NCBI GenBank assembly: GCA_965275915.1
Contig: CBDHYI010000008.1
Span: 1,116,001 to 1,180,000, forward strand
Direction of reading: 5' to 3'
Length of the DNA stretch: 64,000 bases
Origin: JBDWFY01 sp965275915
Lineage (GTDB): Bacteria > Pseudomonadota > Alphaproteobacteria > Rhizobiales > Stappiaceae
Each line of letters opens with the position of its first letter. Position 1 is the first letter of the stretch. Both the position numbers and the translations under genes were made by a program. Under the pieces are notes generated by a model. The model searched no databases and had not been told where the DNA came from. It saw only the letters and a list, made by a program, of their open reading frames with translations. Below are positions 26,525 to 35,995 of the stretch, piece after piece.

Positions 26525-27151
26525 ATGAACAGCATGGGTCCTGAACTTGATCACCTTTTTCTCTTCGTTGCGGATGAGCGTACTGCCCGCAAAATGATGG
26601 AGGAGGCCGGACTTGCGGTAAACTACTCGCGACGGCATCCCGGTCAGGGGACTACGAACCTGTGCGCCTGTCTTGATGATATGTTTCTTGAACTGCTCTG
26701 GCTTGACGGCTCTCAGATGTCGGCAGAAAGCGAGCGGATCGGCCTGGGTCGGCGTGGGCGCGGAGAGGGCTCTCCCATTGGTATCGCATGGCGAGGGGAG
26801 GCCGCCATTCAAACGGAACCCTACGCTGCGCCGTTCCTGCCCGAAGGGGTGAGTATCCCGGTTGCGCTGGCCAGTCGGGATGTGGCCGTGCCGTTTGTGT
26901 TTCAGAGCCCGGGCGGAACGAGGCCGATTGACCGAACTGACGGACTTGTCGGCGACCGGCAAAGGCCCGAACTGGCGACGCTGGGGCGTTGCACGCTCTC
27001 TGTGCCCGAGTTTGACGCGACTGCCGCCTTGCTCGCCGGTTTCAGCGGAATTGACGTGCGGCAGGGCGAGCCCCGCATTGAGATTGATGTTCTGAATGCG
27101 AGCAAGCGGGTTGTTCGGCAAATAGAATGGAAGGCCGCTTGGCCGGGATAA
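26525..27151 (+). CDS. VOC/glyoxalase-like protein
   Basis: A 208-residue protein beginning with MGPELDHLFLFVADERTARK, the usual opening of the Glyoxalase_3/VOC proteins, followed by PGQGTTNLCACLDDMFLELL. This fits the glyoxalase-like family with a single metal-binding or degenerate pocket. The substrate is unknown. It is the third gene of a short unit with the oxidoreductase and cupin. Confidence 0.78.
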   Translation: MNSMGPELDHLFLFVADERTARKMMEEAGLAVNYSRRHPGQGTTNLCACLDDMFLELLWLDGSQMSAESERIGLGRRGRGEGSPIGIAWRGEAAIQTEPYAAPFLPEGVSIPVALASRDVAVPFVFQSPGGTRPIDRTDGLVGDRQRPELATLGRCTLSVPEFDATAALLAGFSGIDVRQGEPRIEIDVLNASKRVVRQIEWKAAWPG

Positions 27152-27305
27152 AACCCCTCACGTCCTGGTGTCGTCTTTCGGCCGATTAACAACCGAAGAC
27201 TGCTGCACGTTTCAGAAAATTCTGAAGATACGAGACCGGAAACTCCCGCTGCATCTCCTCAGAAAAAGTCACTCATCGCTATTTCATAAAAGACCGGATC
27301 CATTC

Positions 27306-27336
27306 TTGACGGCATTTGAAATTTGGAATACCAAAT
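27306..27336 (+). promoter_or_regulatory. Promoter and GntR-type operator of the tct/sugar-acid operon
   Basis: The palindrome ATTTGGAATACCAAAT (27321-27336) overlaps the -10 region of a plausible sigma-70 promoter with TTGACG at 27306 and 17 bases before TACCAA. A TTGG-N4-CCAA dyad is typical for FCD-GntR repressors, and a GntR gene lies within the operon at 32481. Confidence 0.6.
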
Positions 27337-27388
27337 ATCAAATCGGCTTGAAAAAATAGTTGGTCAGGTCTGAAACTGGGAGGACACT

Positions 27389-28360
27389 ATGACGAAAACA
27401 TTCACGTTCCGGAAACATCTGCTGGCGCTCACGGCCGTTGCGATTTTGCCGATTACCGGCGGGGCCGCCTTGGGAGACGAGTATCCGGCCAAAACGATCG
27501 AGGTTGTCACTCATGCCGGCAATGGCGGGGGTACCGATGTCACCACACGCATGATGATGCTGCGGGCCCGGCGGGAGCTGGGGCAGGATATGGTCATCGT
27601 CAACAAGAAGGGGGGCGGTGGTGCCGCTGCACTGGAATATTACAAGTCCGTGCCCGCTGACGGCTACACCATTCTGACATTCACGGTTGGCCATGCGGCT
27701 GTCATGGCGAAGGGGCAGGGCGGAATGACACTCGATGAGCTGCGTCCGATCGCCCGGGGGACCGATGACCCGCAGATCCTGATGACCAAATGCGGCACGT
27801 ATGAAAGCGCCGAGGACTTTGTCGCCAAGCAGAAAGAGGCACCGATCACATATGGTGTCACACATCTGGGTAACATCGACGATGTATCCGCCTTCATGTT
27901 TGCCAAGAAGGGCGGGATGCAGACGCCGAAAATGCTGCCTTTTGATGGTGGCGGGGAATTGGCGACCCAACTGGTTGCGGGTGCGGTTGAAGCCGGTGTG
28001 CTGAATCTGGCGGAGGCCTCCGCGCAGATTGACGCTGGAGAAATCTGCCCGACAGTCGTGCTCGCGGATGAACGTATGGCCAAGATTCCCGATGTTCCGA
28101 CAGCCAAGGAACTTGGCATTCCGGTGAGCTTTTCAACGGTTCGCGGGTTTGCTGTCCATGCGGACACACCGCCGGAGGTGGCCGAAAAAATCGAAGCAGC
28201 GTTGCTGAAGTCGATGAACCACACCGTGTATCAGGGCTTTCTGACGTCCGTCGGTCTGGATTCGACCTCTGTTGCCGGCTCCGATGTGTGGGGCCCGCAA
28301 GTTGAGACCACCGTAAACGAGATGTCTGCCGCTCTGAAAGAGCTGGGCTTTATCGAGTAA
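27389..28360 (+). CDS. tctC: Tripartite tricarboxylate transporter binding protein (TctC)
   Basis: A 323-residue periplasmic protein of the Bug/TctC family. An N-terminal signal peptide (LLALTAVAILPITGGAALGD) is followed by YPAKTIEVVTHAGNGGGTDV and VNKKGGGGAAALEYYKSVPA, both characteristic of the fold. GGGAGGA precedes the start. It captures an organic or sugar acid for the TctAB membrane part encoded next. Its operon companions point to an aldonate-like sugar acid. Confidence 0.9.
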   Translation: MTKTFTFRKHLLALTAVAILPITGGAALGDEYPAKTIEVVTHAGNGGGTDVTTRMMMLRARRELGQDMVIVNKKGGGGAAALEYYKSVPADGYTILTFTVGHAAVMAKGQGGMTLDELRPIARGTDDPQILMTKCGTYESAEDFVAKQKEAPITYGVTHLGNIDDVSAFMFAKKGGMQTPKMLPFDGGGELATQLVAGAVEAGVLNLAEASAQIDAGEICPTVVLADERMAKIPDVPTAKELGIPVSFSTVRGFAVHADTPPEVAEKIEAALLKSMNHTVYQGFLTSVGLDSTSVAGSDVWGPQVETTVNEMSAALKELGFIE

Positions 28361-28367
28361 CCGCATT

Positions 28368-28396
28368 TCCGGCGCGGCGGCTTCTGTCGCGCCGGA
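28368..28396 (+). terminator. Intercistronic hairpin between tctC and tctB
   Basis: TCCGGCGCG and CGCGCCGGA are perfect 9-bp arms with an 11-base loop, and no T-tract. It probably protects the tctC transcript end, so that the binding protein is made in excess. Confidence 0.55.
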
Positions 28397-28418
28397 CACA
28401 TTTGCGAAACGGTTTCAG

Positions 28419-28889
28419 ATGTCTCACTCTCCTGAAAACAAACACCGGTTCGAACGCTGGCTGATCCCGGCGCTGATTATCGGATTTTGCCTTACGGCGA
28501 TCTGGCTGTCGCTTGGGTTCAAAAAAATGCCGCCGATCCTGAAACGGGGCATGCAGCCGGCGGATTTTCCGCAGGTCATACTGGTCGGAGTGATTCTTCT
28601 GACACTCGCCATGGCTGTTTTCGATCCGGTGAAGATCCGGGATCGTCTTGAGCCGAAAACGCTGGGAACGCTGGCACTGTTTGCGGTTTTCGCCGTGCTG
28701 ACATCGGTGGATTTCTTTCTGGCACTGGCTGTTTTCGCAGCTGCGCTCACAGCCTTTTGGGGAGAGCGGAGGCCGGTCATTCTCGCACTGGTCGGGCTCA
28801 TCGTTCCTGTCTTCATCTTTTTTCTCTTCGATCAGGTCTTCGAAATTCGGTTTCCCCGCGGTCTGATCACCAACCTTTGGTACGGCTGA
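28419..28889 (+). CDS. tctB: Tripartite tricarboxylate transporter small membrane subunit (TctB)
   Basis: A 156-residue protein with four hydrophobic spans and the usual TctB length. The position between tctC and tctA, and the weak family signature (PPILKRGMQPADFPQVILVG), support the call. It pairs with TctA in the inner membrane. Confidence 0.83.
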   Translation: MSHSPENKHRFERWLIPALIIGFCLTAIWLSLGFKKMPPILKRGMQPADFPQVILVGVILLTLAMAVFDPVKIRDRLEPKTLGTLALFAVFAVLTSVDFFLALAVFAAALTAFWGERRPVILALVGLIVPVFIFFLFDQVFEIRFPRGLITNLWYG

Positions 28890-28892
28890 TCC

Positions 28893-30392
28893 ATGGATGC
28901 GCTCTTAAACGGCCTTGTTTCTCTCAGCGATCCGCATCTTCTGACGCTGCTTGTGGCGGCGACCCTGGGCGGCGTCATCATAGGCGCCTTGCCGGGTCTG
29001 AATGCGACCACCGGTGCAGCCCTTCTTTTGCCCTTTACGCTGACAATGGAGCCGGTTCCGGCAATCGCGATCCTGACTGCAATCTACTGTTCAGCCACAT
29101 TTGCCGGCGCGATCACCGCAATTCTGATCAACACGCCGGGCACCGCCGCCAGTGCGACCACATGCCTGGACGGCTACCCGCTGGCCCAGCGCGGAGAAGC
29201 GGGCAGGGCGCTGGGAATGGCCGTGATCTCCTCAACGTTCGGCGGGATTTCCAGTGTTATCTGCCTGATGCTGGCGGCGCCGCTGATGGCCAGAGCGGCG
29301 TACAATTTCTCACCGCCTGAGTATTTCGCGCTCACACTTTTCGGCCTCTCCATGCTGGCGTCCATCGGCGATGGATCTGCGCTGAAGAATATGATCGCCG
29401 GCGGGATCGGCATCTTTCTGGCTCTTGTGGGGGTCGATAATCTGACCACGATCGAACGGTTCACTTTCGGCTCGTACGAGCTTTATGACGGGATCGGCTT
29501 TGTGCCGGTGATGATCGGGGTCTTCGGCATTTCCGAGCTTCTGGTGCAGGCATCGCAGCTGAACGTGAAACGGGCGCGTGTGCAGATGAAATCGGTCAAG
29601 CTCCCCAGCAGAGACGACTATCAACGTTGCTGGCGGGCGATTCTGCGCTCGTCCGGCATCGGAACCTTTATCGGTATCCTGCCGGCCGAGGGGGCGACGG
29701 TCGCTTCCATGATCGGTTACAACGAAGCAAAGCGCTGGTCGCGCACACCGGAAGAATTCGGCAAGGGCGCCATCGAGGGAGTCGCCGGATCGGAAGCCGC
29801 AAACAATGCGGCGACAGGCGGGGCTATGGTGCCGACGCTCGCACTGGGTATTCCCGGCAGCGCGACGGCAGCGGTGATCCTGGCGGGCCTGATGGTCCAC
29901 GGTTTGCGGCCCGGACCGACCATGTTCACCGAACAGGCGGATTTTGCTTATGCGATTTTCTGGTCGATGATGCTCGTCAATATGCTCTTTTTCATCATCG
30001 GTTTGCGTGGCGCCAAGGTGTTCGCCCGCGTGACGATGATCCCGGTTCGCGTACTGTGGCCGTGCGTTTTCATGTTTTCCATTGTCGGTGCCTATGCGCT
30101 GGATCAGTCGATGTTCGATGTCTGGGTTGCGCTCGTGTCCGGCGTGCTGGGCTACTTTATGCGCCGCTATGGTTTTTCCGTGGTCCCGCTGGCGATCGGT
30201 CTGATTCTCGGGGGCATGCTGGAACAGCGTCTTGGCCAGTCCATGGTCATGCTGGATGAAAAATGGTGGCTGATGTTCACAAGGCCGCTGACCCTGTTTT
30301 TCCTTGTCCTTACTGCGCTGGCACTGTTCGGGCCGACGATCTGGGGTCGTCTGTTCGTGCCGCGTTCACCGCTCAAGTCCACCGGAGAGTAA
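28893..30392 (+). CDS. tctA: Tripartite tricarboxylate transporter large membrane subunit (TctA)
   Basis: A 499-residue protein with about 11-12 membrane spans and the conserved TctA blocks GALPGLNATTGAALLLPFTL (about residue 30), ILINTPGTAASATTCLDGYP and GGAMVPTLALGIPGSATAAV. It is the ion-coupled transport channel. It follows tctB by 3 bases, and its stop is directly adjacent to the ATG of the next gene. Confidence 0.93.
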   Translation: MDALLNGLVSLSDPHLLTLLVAATLGGVIIGALPGLNATTGAALLLPFTLTMEPVPAIAILTAIYCSATFAGAITAILINTPGTAASATTCLDGYPLAQRGEAGRALGMAVISSTFGGISSVICLMLAAPLMARAAYNFSPPEYFALTLFGLSMLASIGDGSALKNMIAGGIGIFLALVGVDNLTTIERFTFGSYELYDGIGFVPVMIGVFGISELLVQASQLNVKRARVQMKSVKLPSRDDYQRCWRAILRSSGIGTFIGILPAEGATVASMIGYNEAKRWSRTPEEFGKGAIEGVAGSEAANNAATGGAMVPTLALGIPGSATAAVILAGLMVHGLRPGPTMFTEQADFAYAIFWSMMLVNMLFFIIGLRGAKVFARVTMIPVRVLWPCVFMFSIVGAYALDQSMFDVWVALVSGVLGYFMRRYGFSVVPLAIGLILGGMLEQRLGQSMVMLDEKWWLMFTRPLTLFFLVLTALALFGPTIWGRLFVPRSPLKSTGE

Positions 30393-31571
30393 ATGACCAG
30401 TCGCATCAAATCTGTTCGTACACGCATCTGGAACTGGACCGGCCCAACGGTCCCGCCGAAAGATCATTTCTGCACCAATGCATCGGATGCTTCGTGGGGG
30501 CCGGGGGATGCCATGTCCTCCTTTCGCTTTCATCAGTGGCTGACCTGTGAGGTGGAAGCCGAAGACGGAACTGTCGGTATCGGCAATGCGGCGCTCGCGC
30601 CTTCAGTCGTCAAGAAAGCGATTGATGACTGGTATGCGCCTCTGGCGATCGGTGAAGATCCGTTTGACTATGCCCATATCTGGGAAAAAATGTATCGCCG
30701 GACTCATGCATGGGGACGCAAAGGCATCGGTATGACAGCCATATCCGCTGTCGACATCGCCATTTGGGACCTGATGGGCAAACTGGTCGGCAAACCGGTG
30801 TTCAAGCTTCTGGGCGGGCGCACCAAGGAAAAGATTCCGACTTATTATTCCAAGCTCTATGCCGACAGCATTCCGGCCATGCAGGAAGAAGCCGAGAGGG
30901 CGAAGAAAAATGGATATCTTGCCTATAAGAGCCGGTTCGGCTTCGGCCCGAAGGACGGCATGCCGGGCATGTGTGAAAACATCAAGCGGGTGGAAGCCTT
31001 GCGTGAAGTGCTGGGGTACAATGTCGATCTGATGCTCGAGTGCTATATGGGCTGGAATGTCGATTATGCCAAACGTATGTTGCCCAAGCTGGCAAAGTTC
31101 GAACCCCGATGGCTGGAAGAGCCGGTCATTGCCGATGATGTGGCCGGATATGCCGAACTGAACGCCTTGGGCATTGTCCCGATTTCAGGCGGTGAGCACG
31201 AATTTTCCGTGATCGGCTGCAAGGATCTGATCACCTCAAAAGCGGTCAGCGTTTTGCAGTACGACACCAACCGCGTGGGCGGCATTACAGCAGCTCAGAA
31301 AATCAATGCGATTGCTGAGGCTCATCAGATTCCGGTGGTTCCTCATGCCGGTCAGATGCACAATTATCACCTGACAATGGCGAATGTGAATTGCCCGATC
31401 AGCGAGTATTTTCCTGTCTTTGATGTGGAAGTCGGCAACGAGCTTTTCTACTACATCTTTGAAGGCGAGCCGGAAGCCGTGGATGGGTATCTTCAGTTGG
31501 ATGACACTCTGCCCGGTTTGGGAATTTCCATCAGTGACCGGCATCTTGAGAATTTTGAGGTGATTGAATGA
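30393..31571 (+). CDS. Enolase-superfamily sugar-acid dehydratase (rhamnonate dehydratase-like)
   Basis: A 392-residue mandelate racemase/muconate lactonizing enzyme family member. The N-terminal capping domain is at residues 1-120 and the barrel at 130-370. Metal-ligand positions appear as LMLECY, WLEEP and SGGEHEF, and an acid/base His in VVPHAGQMHN. This arrangement resembles the L-rhamnonate dehydratase subgroup, so it probably dehydrates an aldonate to a 2-keto-3-deoxy acid. Its stop overlaps the start of the aldolase-like gene by ATGA. The exact stereochemistry of the substrate is not deducible. Confidence 0.8.
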   Translation: MTSRIKSVRTRIWNWTGPTVPPKDHFCTNASDASWGPGDAMSSFRFHQWLTCEVEAEDGTVGIGNAALAPSVVKKAIDDWYAPLAIGEDPFDYAHIWEKMYRRTHAWGRKGIGMTAISAVDIAIWDLMGKLVGKPVFKLLGGRTKEKIPTYYSKLYADSIPAMQEEAERAKKNGYLAYKSRFGFGPKDGMPGMCENIKRVEALREVLGYNVDLMLECYMGWNVDYAKRMLPKLAKFEPRWLEEPVIADDVAGYAELNALGIVPISGGEHEFSVIGCKDLITSKAVSVLQYDTNRVGGITAAQKINAIAEAHQIPVVPHAGQMHNYHLTMANVNCPISEYFPVFDVEVGNELFYYIFEGEPEAVDGYLQLDDTLPGLGISISDRHLENFEVIE

Positions 31572-32479
31572 AGCCCTACAACGGAATCTGGCCTGTCGCG
31601 CCGACGGCATTCCATCCCGATGGGACACTGGATGAGGAGGGCAACCGGCGTGTACTGGACTGCATGATCGATCAGGGGTGCGATGGCATCTGCATTCTTG
31701 CGAACTATTCAGAGCAGTTCCTGTTATCCGATGAAGAACGGGAAAGACTGACCCGGTTAAGTCTGGATCACGTTGCAGGACGGGTTCCGGTCATCGTGAC
31801 GATCAGCCACTTTGCGACGGACATAGTTGTTGCGCGCGCCCAGCGGGCCAGGGTGATGGGTGCATCCATTGTCATGATGATGGCGCCCTATCACGGCGCT
31901 CTTCTGAAGGGAACGCCGGATCAGACGTTCGAGCAGTTCGACCGGGTCGGCGAAGTGGGCATTCCGATCATGCTGCAGGACGCACCGCTGTCCGGTGTGG
32001 AGTTGTCGGTTCCCCTCCTTGCGCGGATGGTGCAGGAAATTGAGATGCTGAAGCTTCTGAAAATCGAAAGTGCGGGTACGGCGGCCAAGTTGCGGGCGCT
32101 TCTGGCCGAAGCCGGAGATTTCATTGACGGGCCGTTCGACGGTGAGGAGGGGATTACGCTTCTTGCGGATCTGGAGGCCGGCGCGACGGGGACCATGACA
32201 TCCGCCACCATACCCGATCAGATCAAACCTGTCGTGACGCACTATCTTGCGGGCGACCGGGCCGCGGCGCTTGAGGCCTACGTCAGAGTGCTGCCGGTCA
32301 TAAATCATGAGAACAGGCAATGCGGATTTCGTGCTGCCAAGGAGACGATGGTCGAGGGGGGTGTGATTGCTTCTGCGTTTTGCCGTCACCCGATCGCACC
32401 TCTGGATCTGGAAACGCGCGTTCAACTTATGAACCTCCTGAGGCCGCTCGACCCGGTTGCATTGAGCTGGGGGAAGTAA
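31568..32479 (+). CDS. DapA/NAL-family class I aldolase
   Basis: A 303-residue dihydrodipicolinate-synthase superfamily protein. The Schiff-base Lys is in EMLKLLKIES (about residue 164), and ILANYSEQFLLSDEER replaces the usual GTTGE region. Such proteins cleave or dehydrate 2-keto-3-deoxy sugar acids. Being coupled to the dehydratase gene, it is most likely the next step of the same pathway, giving pyruvate and a hydroxyaldehyde. Confidence 0.82.
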   Translation: MKPYNGIWPVAPTAFHPDGTLDEEGNRRVLDCMIDQGCDGICILANYSEQFLLSDEERERLTRLSLDHVAGRVPVIVTISHFATDIVVARAQRARVMGASIVMMMAPYHGALLKGTPDQTFEQFDRVGEVGIPIMLQDAPLSGVELSVPLLARMVQEIEMLKLLKIESAGTAAKLRALLAEAGDFIDGPFDGEEGITLLADLEAGATGTMTSATIPDQIKPVVTHYLAGDRAAALEAYVRVLPVINHENRQCGFRAAKETMVEGGVIASAFCRHPIAPLDLETRVQLMNLLRPLDPVALSWGK

Positions 32480-32480
32480 G

Positions 32481-33191
32481 ATGGGCCAGAACTGGACCGC
32501 CGAGTTGAGAGCGCTGGGAGGGATTGCGCCGCGCAAGAGCCTTGCTGAAGAAGCCGCGGACACGCTGAGAGAGTTTGTGCTGCTGGGTAAGCTTGAGGCG
32601 GGCATGCCCGTGCCGGAGCGCGATCTGGCCGAAGCACTGGGCATCAGCCGGACACCGTTGAAAGAGGCTTTGCGGATCCTCGAGAATGAAGGGCTGATTG
32701 TCTATGGTCCCACCCGCCGGCCACGTGTGGCGGACCCGACCCAGGAAGAACTGGCCCAGAATTTGGCCGTGCTTGGCGCACTTGAAGCACTGGCGGGCGA
32801 ACTCGCCTGTGAGCACGCGACTGAAGAGGAGATTGCCCGGGTGGTTGAGCTGGGCCAGCGCATGGCCAATGCACCGGACGGAACCGATCCGCTCGAGTTT
32901 TTCGGCTGGGACATGGAATTTCATGAGACGATCGTTCGCGCATCGCGCAATGCGCCGCTGCAGGAGACGCATCATCGCTACAACGCCCGACTGTGGCGGG
33001 CGCGTTTCATCTCCTCCAAACTCAGGACCGGGCGCGACAGCACGCTTGGTCAGCATGAGGATATCATGGACGCGCTGTCCCGCCGGGACAAGGCCGCAAC
33101 CGCGAAACACATGCGCCGACATCTGGAGACAGCCGTCAGCAACATTGCAAAAGCACGCAGGCAACTGGAAGAGACACAACCACAATCATGA
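32481..33191 (+). CDS. GntR-family regulator, FCD subfamily
   Basis: A 236-residue protein with the GntR helix at VPERDLAEALGISRTPLKEA (about residue 43) and an FCD ligand-binding domain with His and Asp residues (ALSRRDKAATAKHMRRHLET near the end). It is encoded inside the tct/sugar-acid operon, one base after the aldolase gene, and overlaps the next start by ATGA. It presumably senses a pathway intermediate and acts on the palindrome at 27321. Confidence 0.87.
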   Translation: MGQNWTAELRALGGIAPRKSLAEEAADTLREFVLLGKLEAGMPVPERDLAEALGISRTPLKEALRILENEGLIVYGPTRRPRVADPTQEELAQNLAVLGALEALAGELACEHATEEEIARVVELGQRMANAPDGTDPLEFFGWDMEFHETIVRASRNAPLQETHHRYNARLWRARFISSKLRTGRDSTLGQHEDIMDALSRRDKAATAKHMRRHLETAVSNIAKARRQLEETQPQS

Positions 33192-34219
33192 GTAAAAAAA
33201 CGATTGCCATCATTCAGGGCGACCCGGCCGGAATCGGTCCCGAGCTGCTGGTCAAACTCCTCCGTGAGGAGGATGTGCGGACTGCGGCGAACCTGATCAT
33301 CATTGGTGCACCGGAGATTTTTGCCAGAGGCGAGGCGCAGGTCGGCGCTGTTATAGACGGTGTCGTGCACATCGGACCAAATGATGACATCGAGATGGCG
33401 GATGGCGAAATCCTGCATCTGGATATGCCCATTGAGGGCATAGGCGATGTACCCGTTTCCCAAGTGTCGGCTGCTGGTGGGCTGAGTTCGATCTTGGGCC
33501 TTAAGAAAGCATTTGAGCTGTCGCGGGATGGAATTGTCGACGGCGTCATCTTCATGCCGTTCAACAAGGCCTCCATGCATGCCGGCGGTAACGATTTCAC
33601 CGATGAGCTTGGATTTGCCAGTGACTTTTTCCAGCTCAAGACACGGGCGAGCGAATTCAATGTCGCCAATGGAATGTGGAATGGCCGCGTGACAAGCCAC
33701 GTTGCAATGAAGGACGTTCCCGATCTTCTGACCGTTGAACGGATTGAGGAAAGCATCAGGCTGACCGATGCGACGCTGAAAATGGCAGGCTATGAGAGGC
33801 CGCGCATTGTTGTTGCCGCGTACAATCCCCATGCCGGAGACGGCGGCCTTATGGGAGACGAGGAAATCAGGGTGATCAGCCCGGCGGTCGAAAGCGCTCA
33901 GCGGCAACAGATTGCCGCTGTCGGACCGCTGCCCGCCGATACTTTATGGTTGAAGGTCCGGGATGGTCACTATGATGCGGTCGTCACCATGTATCATGAT
34001 CAGGGGCAGATCGCGATCAAACTGCTCGGGTTTGACCGGGGTGTTTCCGTTCTGGCCGGTTTGCCGATGCCGCTGACGACGCCGGCGCATGGCACCGCCT
34101 TTGATATTGCGGGGCAGAACAAGGCAAACCTGGTGCCGACACGAAATGCGTTCACCATGTGCCTCAATATGGTCAGTGAGCGGAAGGCGACAGAGGGCGT
34201 TGCATCAGCCGTCACATGA
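33188..34219 (+). CDS. PdxA-family 4-phospho-hydroxyacid dehydrogenase (PdxA2-like)
   Basis: A 343-residue protein with the PdxA start (TIAIIQGDPAGIGPELLVKL), NPHAGDGGLMGDEE and MYHDQGQIAIKLLGFDRGVS. These carry the metal-binding His/Asp and phosphate-binding residues. Genuine vitamin B6 genes usually sit with ksgA; this context (transporter, dehydratase, aldolase, GntR) instead fits PdxA2-like enzymes that oxidise 4-phospho-threonate or 4-phospho-erythronate. No DUF1537-type kinase gene is present to make such a phosphate. Confidence 0.85.
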   Translation: MSKKTIAIIQGDPAGIGPELLVKLLREEDVRTAANLIIIGAPEIFARGEAQVGAVIDGVVHIGPNDDIEMADGEILHLDMPIEGIGDVPVSQVSAAGGLSSILGLKKAFELSRDGIVDGVIFMPFNKASMHAGGNDFTDELGFASDFFQLKTRASEFNVANGMWNGRVTSHVAMKDVPDLLTVERIEESIRLTDATLKMAGYERPRIVVAAYNPHAGDGGLMGDEEIRVISPAVESAQRQQIAAVGPLPADTLWLKVRDGHYDAVVTMYHDQGQIAIKLLGFDRGVSVLAGLPMPLTTPAHGTAFDIAGQNKANLVPTRNAFTMCLNMVSERKATEGVASAVT

Positions 34220-34427
34220 CGATCCGGCCGGATGGTTTGCTCGCACATTGACAAAGCCGGGGAGCCTGCCTATCTCTGCCTTTGGGTGAAGGCCCCTGCC
34301 GCTCGCGGGTATATCCTTTGGTGAAGCCTTCGTTTTTTCTCATCCACCCATTTCAGTTGAATGCGGTTTGATGGGAATGCGAGCCCCAGCAAGTTTTTCC
34401 GCATCCGAACACGGAATGAGGTTTGTG

Positions 34428-34886
34428 ATGAATGGATCCCTGCTTCCATCAATCGATGTTTTGAAAAATCAGGCCAAACGCCTGCGTGCGGATTTGAATG
34501 CGGGCGGTACCCCGATCGGCCACAGCCGGTCGTTGGAGATACTGGCGCATCAGCACGGTTATAAAGACTGGAACACGCTTTATGCGGCGGCCGGTAACCG
34601 CCCGCCCGCCTGTCCGGTTGGGCTCGGGCAAAAGGTCGCCGGGACTTATCTTGGCCAGCCCTTCAAGGGGGAGGTGATTGCGGTGCAGTCGCTTGCCGGA
34701 TCGGGAAGGTTCCGCGTGACTTTTGACTTTGATCAGGCGGTTGATGTCGTGACGTTCGACAGTTTTTCCGCTTTCCGAAAGCGCGTTTCGTGTGTCATCG
34801 GCCGTGACGGCAGGACCGTTGAGAAAACGTCTGACGGTCAGCCGCAATTGCGGCTGAACCTGCAAGACCGCTGCGTCAAAGGATGA
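34428..34886 (+). CDS. Uncharacterised glyoxalase-superfamily-annotated small protein
   Basis: A 152-residue protein whose N-terminal segment (LPSIDVLKNQAKRLRADLNA, then GHSRSLEILAHQHGYKDWNT) is a recurrent alphaproteobacterial motif, often attached to glyoxalase-like or small conjugation-associated proteins. A beta-rich part follows (about 60-130). I chose the ATG at 34428 because GAGG lies 7 bases upstream; the frame opens earlier at 34368. The function is unknown. Confidence 0.65.
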   Translation: MNGSLLPSIDVLKNQAKRLRADLNAGGTPIGHSRSLEILAHQHGYKDWNTLYAAAGNRPPACPVGLGQKVAGTYLGQPFKGEVIAVQSLAGSGRFRVTFDFDQAVDVVTFDSFSAFRKRVSCVIGRDGRTVEKTSDGQPQLRLNLQDRCVKG

Positions 34887-35035
34887 TGCGTTTCATGTGA
34901 CGTTGCTCTGTTTGTCCTGATGGAGCAGGCCCGTGTGACTGTCGGCGATCAAGTCAGGCCGACAGTCCCGCGGGTCGGACGGTCGTTTTTTATGTTAAAG
35001 ATCACGCCGTCCAGCAACTCAGCCACACCCTGGGG

Positions 35036-35881
35036 TCAGATTGACGGCGCGGGTGTGAGCGGTGCAAACAGCGTTTCCTTGATCTCGGTCCAGCTTTCCT
35101 TGTCCGGTGCAGCCAGAAGGCCGCCGTCCAGTGTCGTGCAGTTATAGGCGCTTCCGTCGAAGCGGGCGTGATATCCCCCGGCTTCTTCATGGATCAGTGA
35201 GCCGGCGAGATGGTCCCACGGATTGAGCTTGTTATAGAGCACGAAGTGACAGCCGCCGGTTGCCGCCAGCCAGTATTCGTGCGCAGCGCAGCGAAAGCCG
35301 AAACCGGTCTTGAAGTTGCTCAAATTGTGCAGCACGGCGGCTTTCTTGCCGGAGGGAAGAAAATACCAGGAGACGGCGCCGCCCATTTCGCCGATCTCAT
35401 CGGCCTGCGCAACGTTGATCGATCGCTCAACGCCATCAGGCCAACGCATTGCAGCGCCGCCGCCGCGTCTGGCCATGATCCAGTTTTCGCCTATTGGGTC
35501 ATAAATGATGCCGCCGGTGGTGGCACCGTTTTCAACGACGGCGCACATGACGCCGAATAACGGAACGCCGCGTGCAAAATTAAAGGTGCCGTCGATCGGA
35601 TCGATCACAAAAGCCAGACCGGCGGTGGCAAGGCCGTCAAGCAGGGTCCTGTCTTCTGAAACGGCTTCTTCGCCGATGACAAGGGCATCGGGAAATTTCA
35701 CCCGGAGTTCCGCTGTGATGTATTTTTCGGCCAGAACATCCGCTTCCGTCACCAAATCGATTGACGATGTCTTCTGCTGAATAGCGTCAGCACCCAATTT
35801 GCGGAAGCGCGGCAAGATGTCCCTTTGCGCCGCCATGCGCAGGAGATCGGCCGTCCACTTCAGATCGTTCCAGCTTGTCAT
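35036..35881 (-). CDS. Inositol monophosphatase-family phosphatase
   Basis: A 281-residue IMPase-family protein with GEEAVSEDRTLL, the metal-binding block VIDPIDGTFNFARGVPLFGV (about residue 92), and a late WDHLAGSLIHEEAGG block. These give the Asp/Glu set for Mg2+-dependent hydrolysis of sugar phosphates, inositol phosphate or 3'-phosphoadenosine derivatives. It stands alone, convergent with the gene at 34428. Confidence 0.88.
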   Translation of the reverse strand: MTSWNDLKWTADLLRMAAQRDILPRFRKLGADAIQQKTSSIDLVTEADVLAEKYITAELRVKFPDALVIGEEAVSEDRTLLDGLATAGLAFVIDPIDGTFNFARGVPLFGVMCAVVENGATTGGIIYDPIGENWIMARRGGGAAMRWPDGVERSINVAQADEIGEMGGAVSWYFLPSGKKAAVLHNLSNFKTGFGFRCAAHEYWLAATGGCHFVLYNKLNPWDHLAGSLIHEEAGGYHARFDGSAYNCTTLDGGLLAAPDKESWTEIKETLFAPLTPAPSI

Positions 35882-35995
35882 TCCAGCTCCATCCGGTTTC
35901 GTGTATGTGGCGGATATGTCCTACACCAGATTCGGGTTTTTGGAACCTGCGATGCAGGTCGGTTGTGCGTTTTGTAAGCGAGTGAAGGGTCTTAA

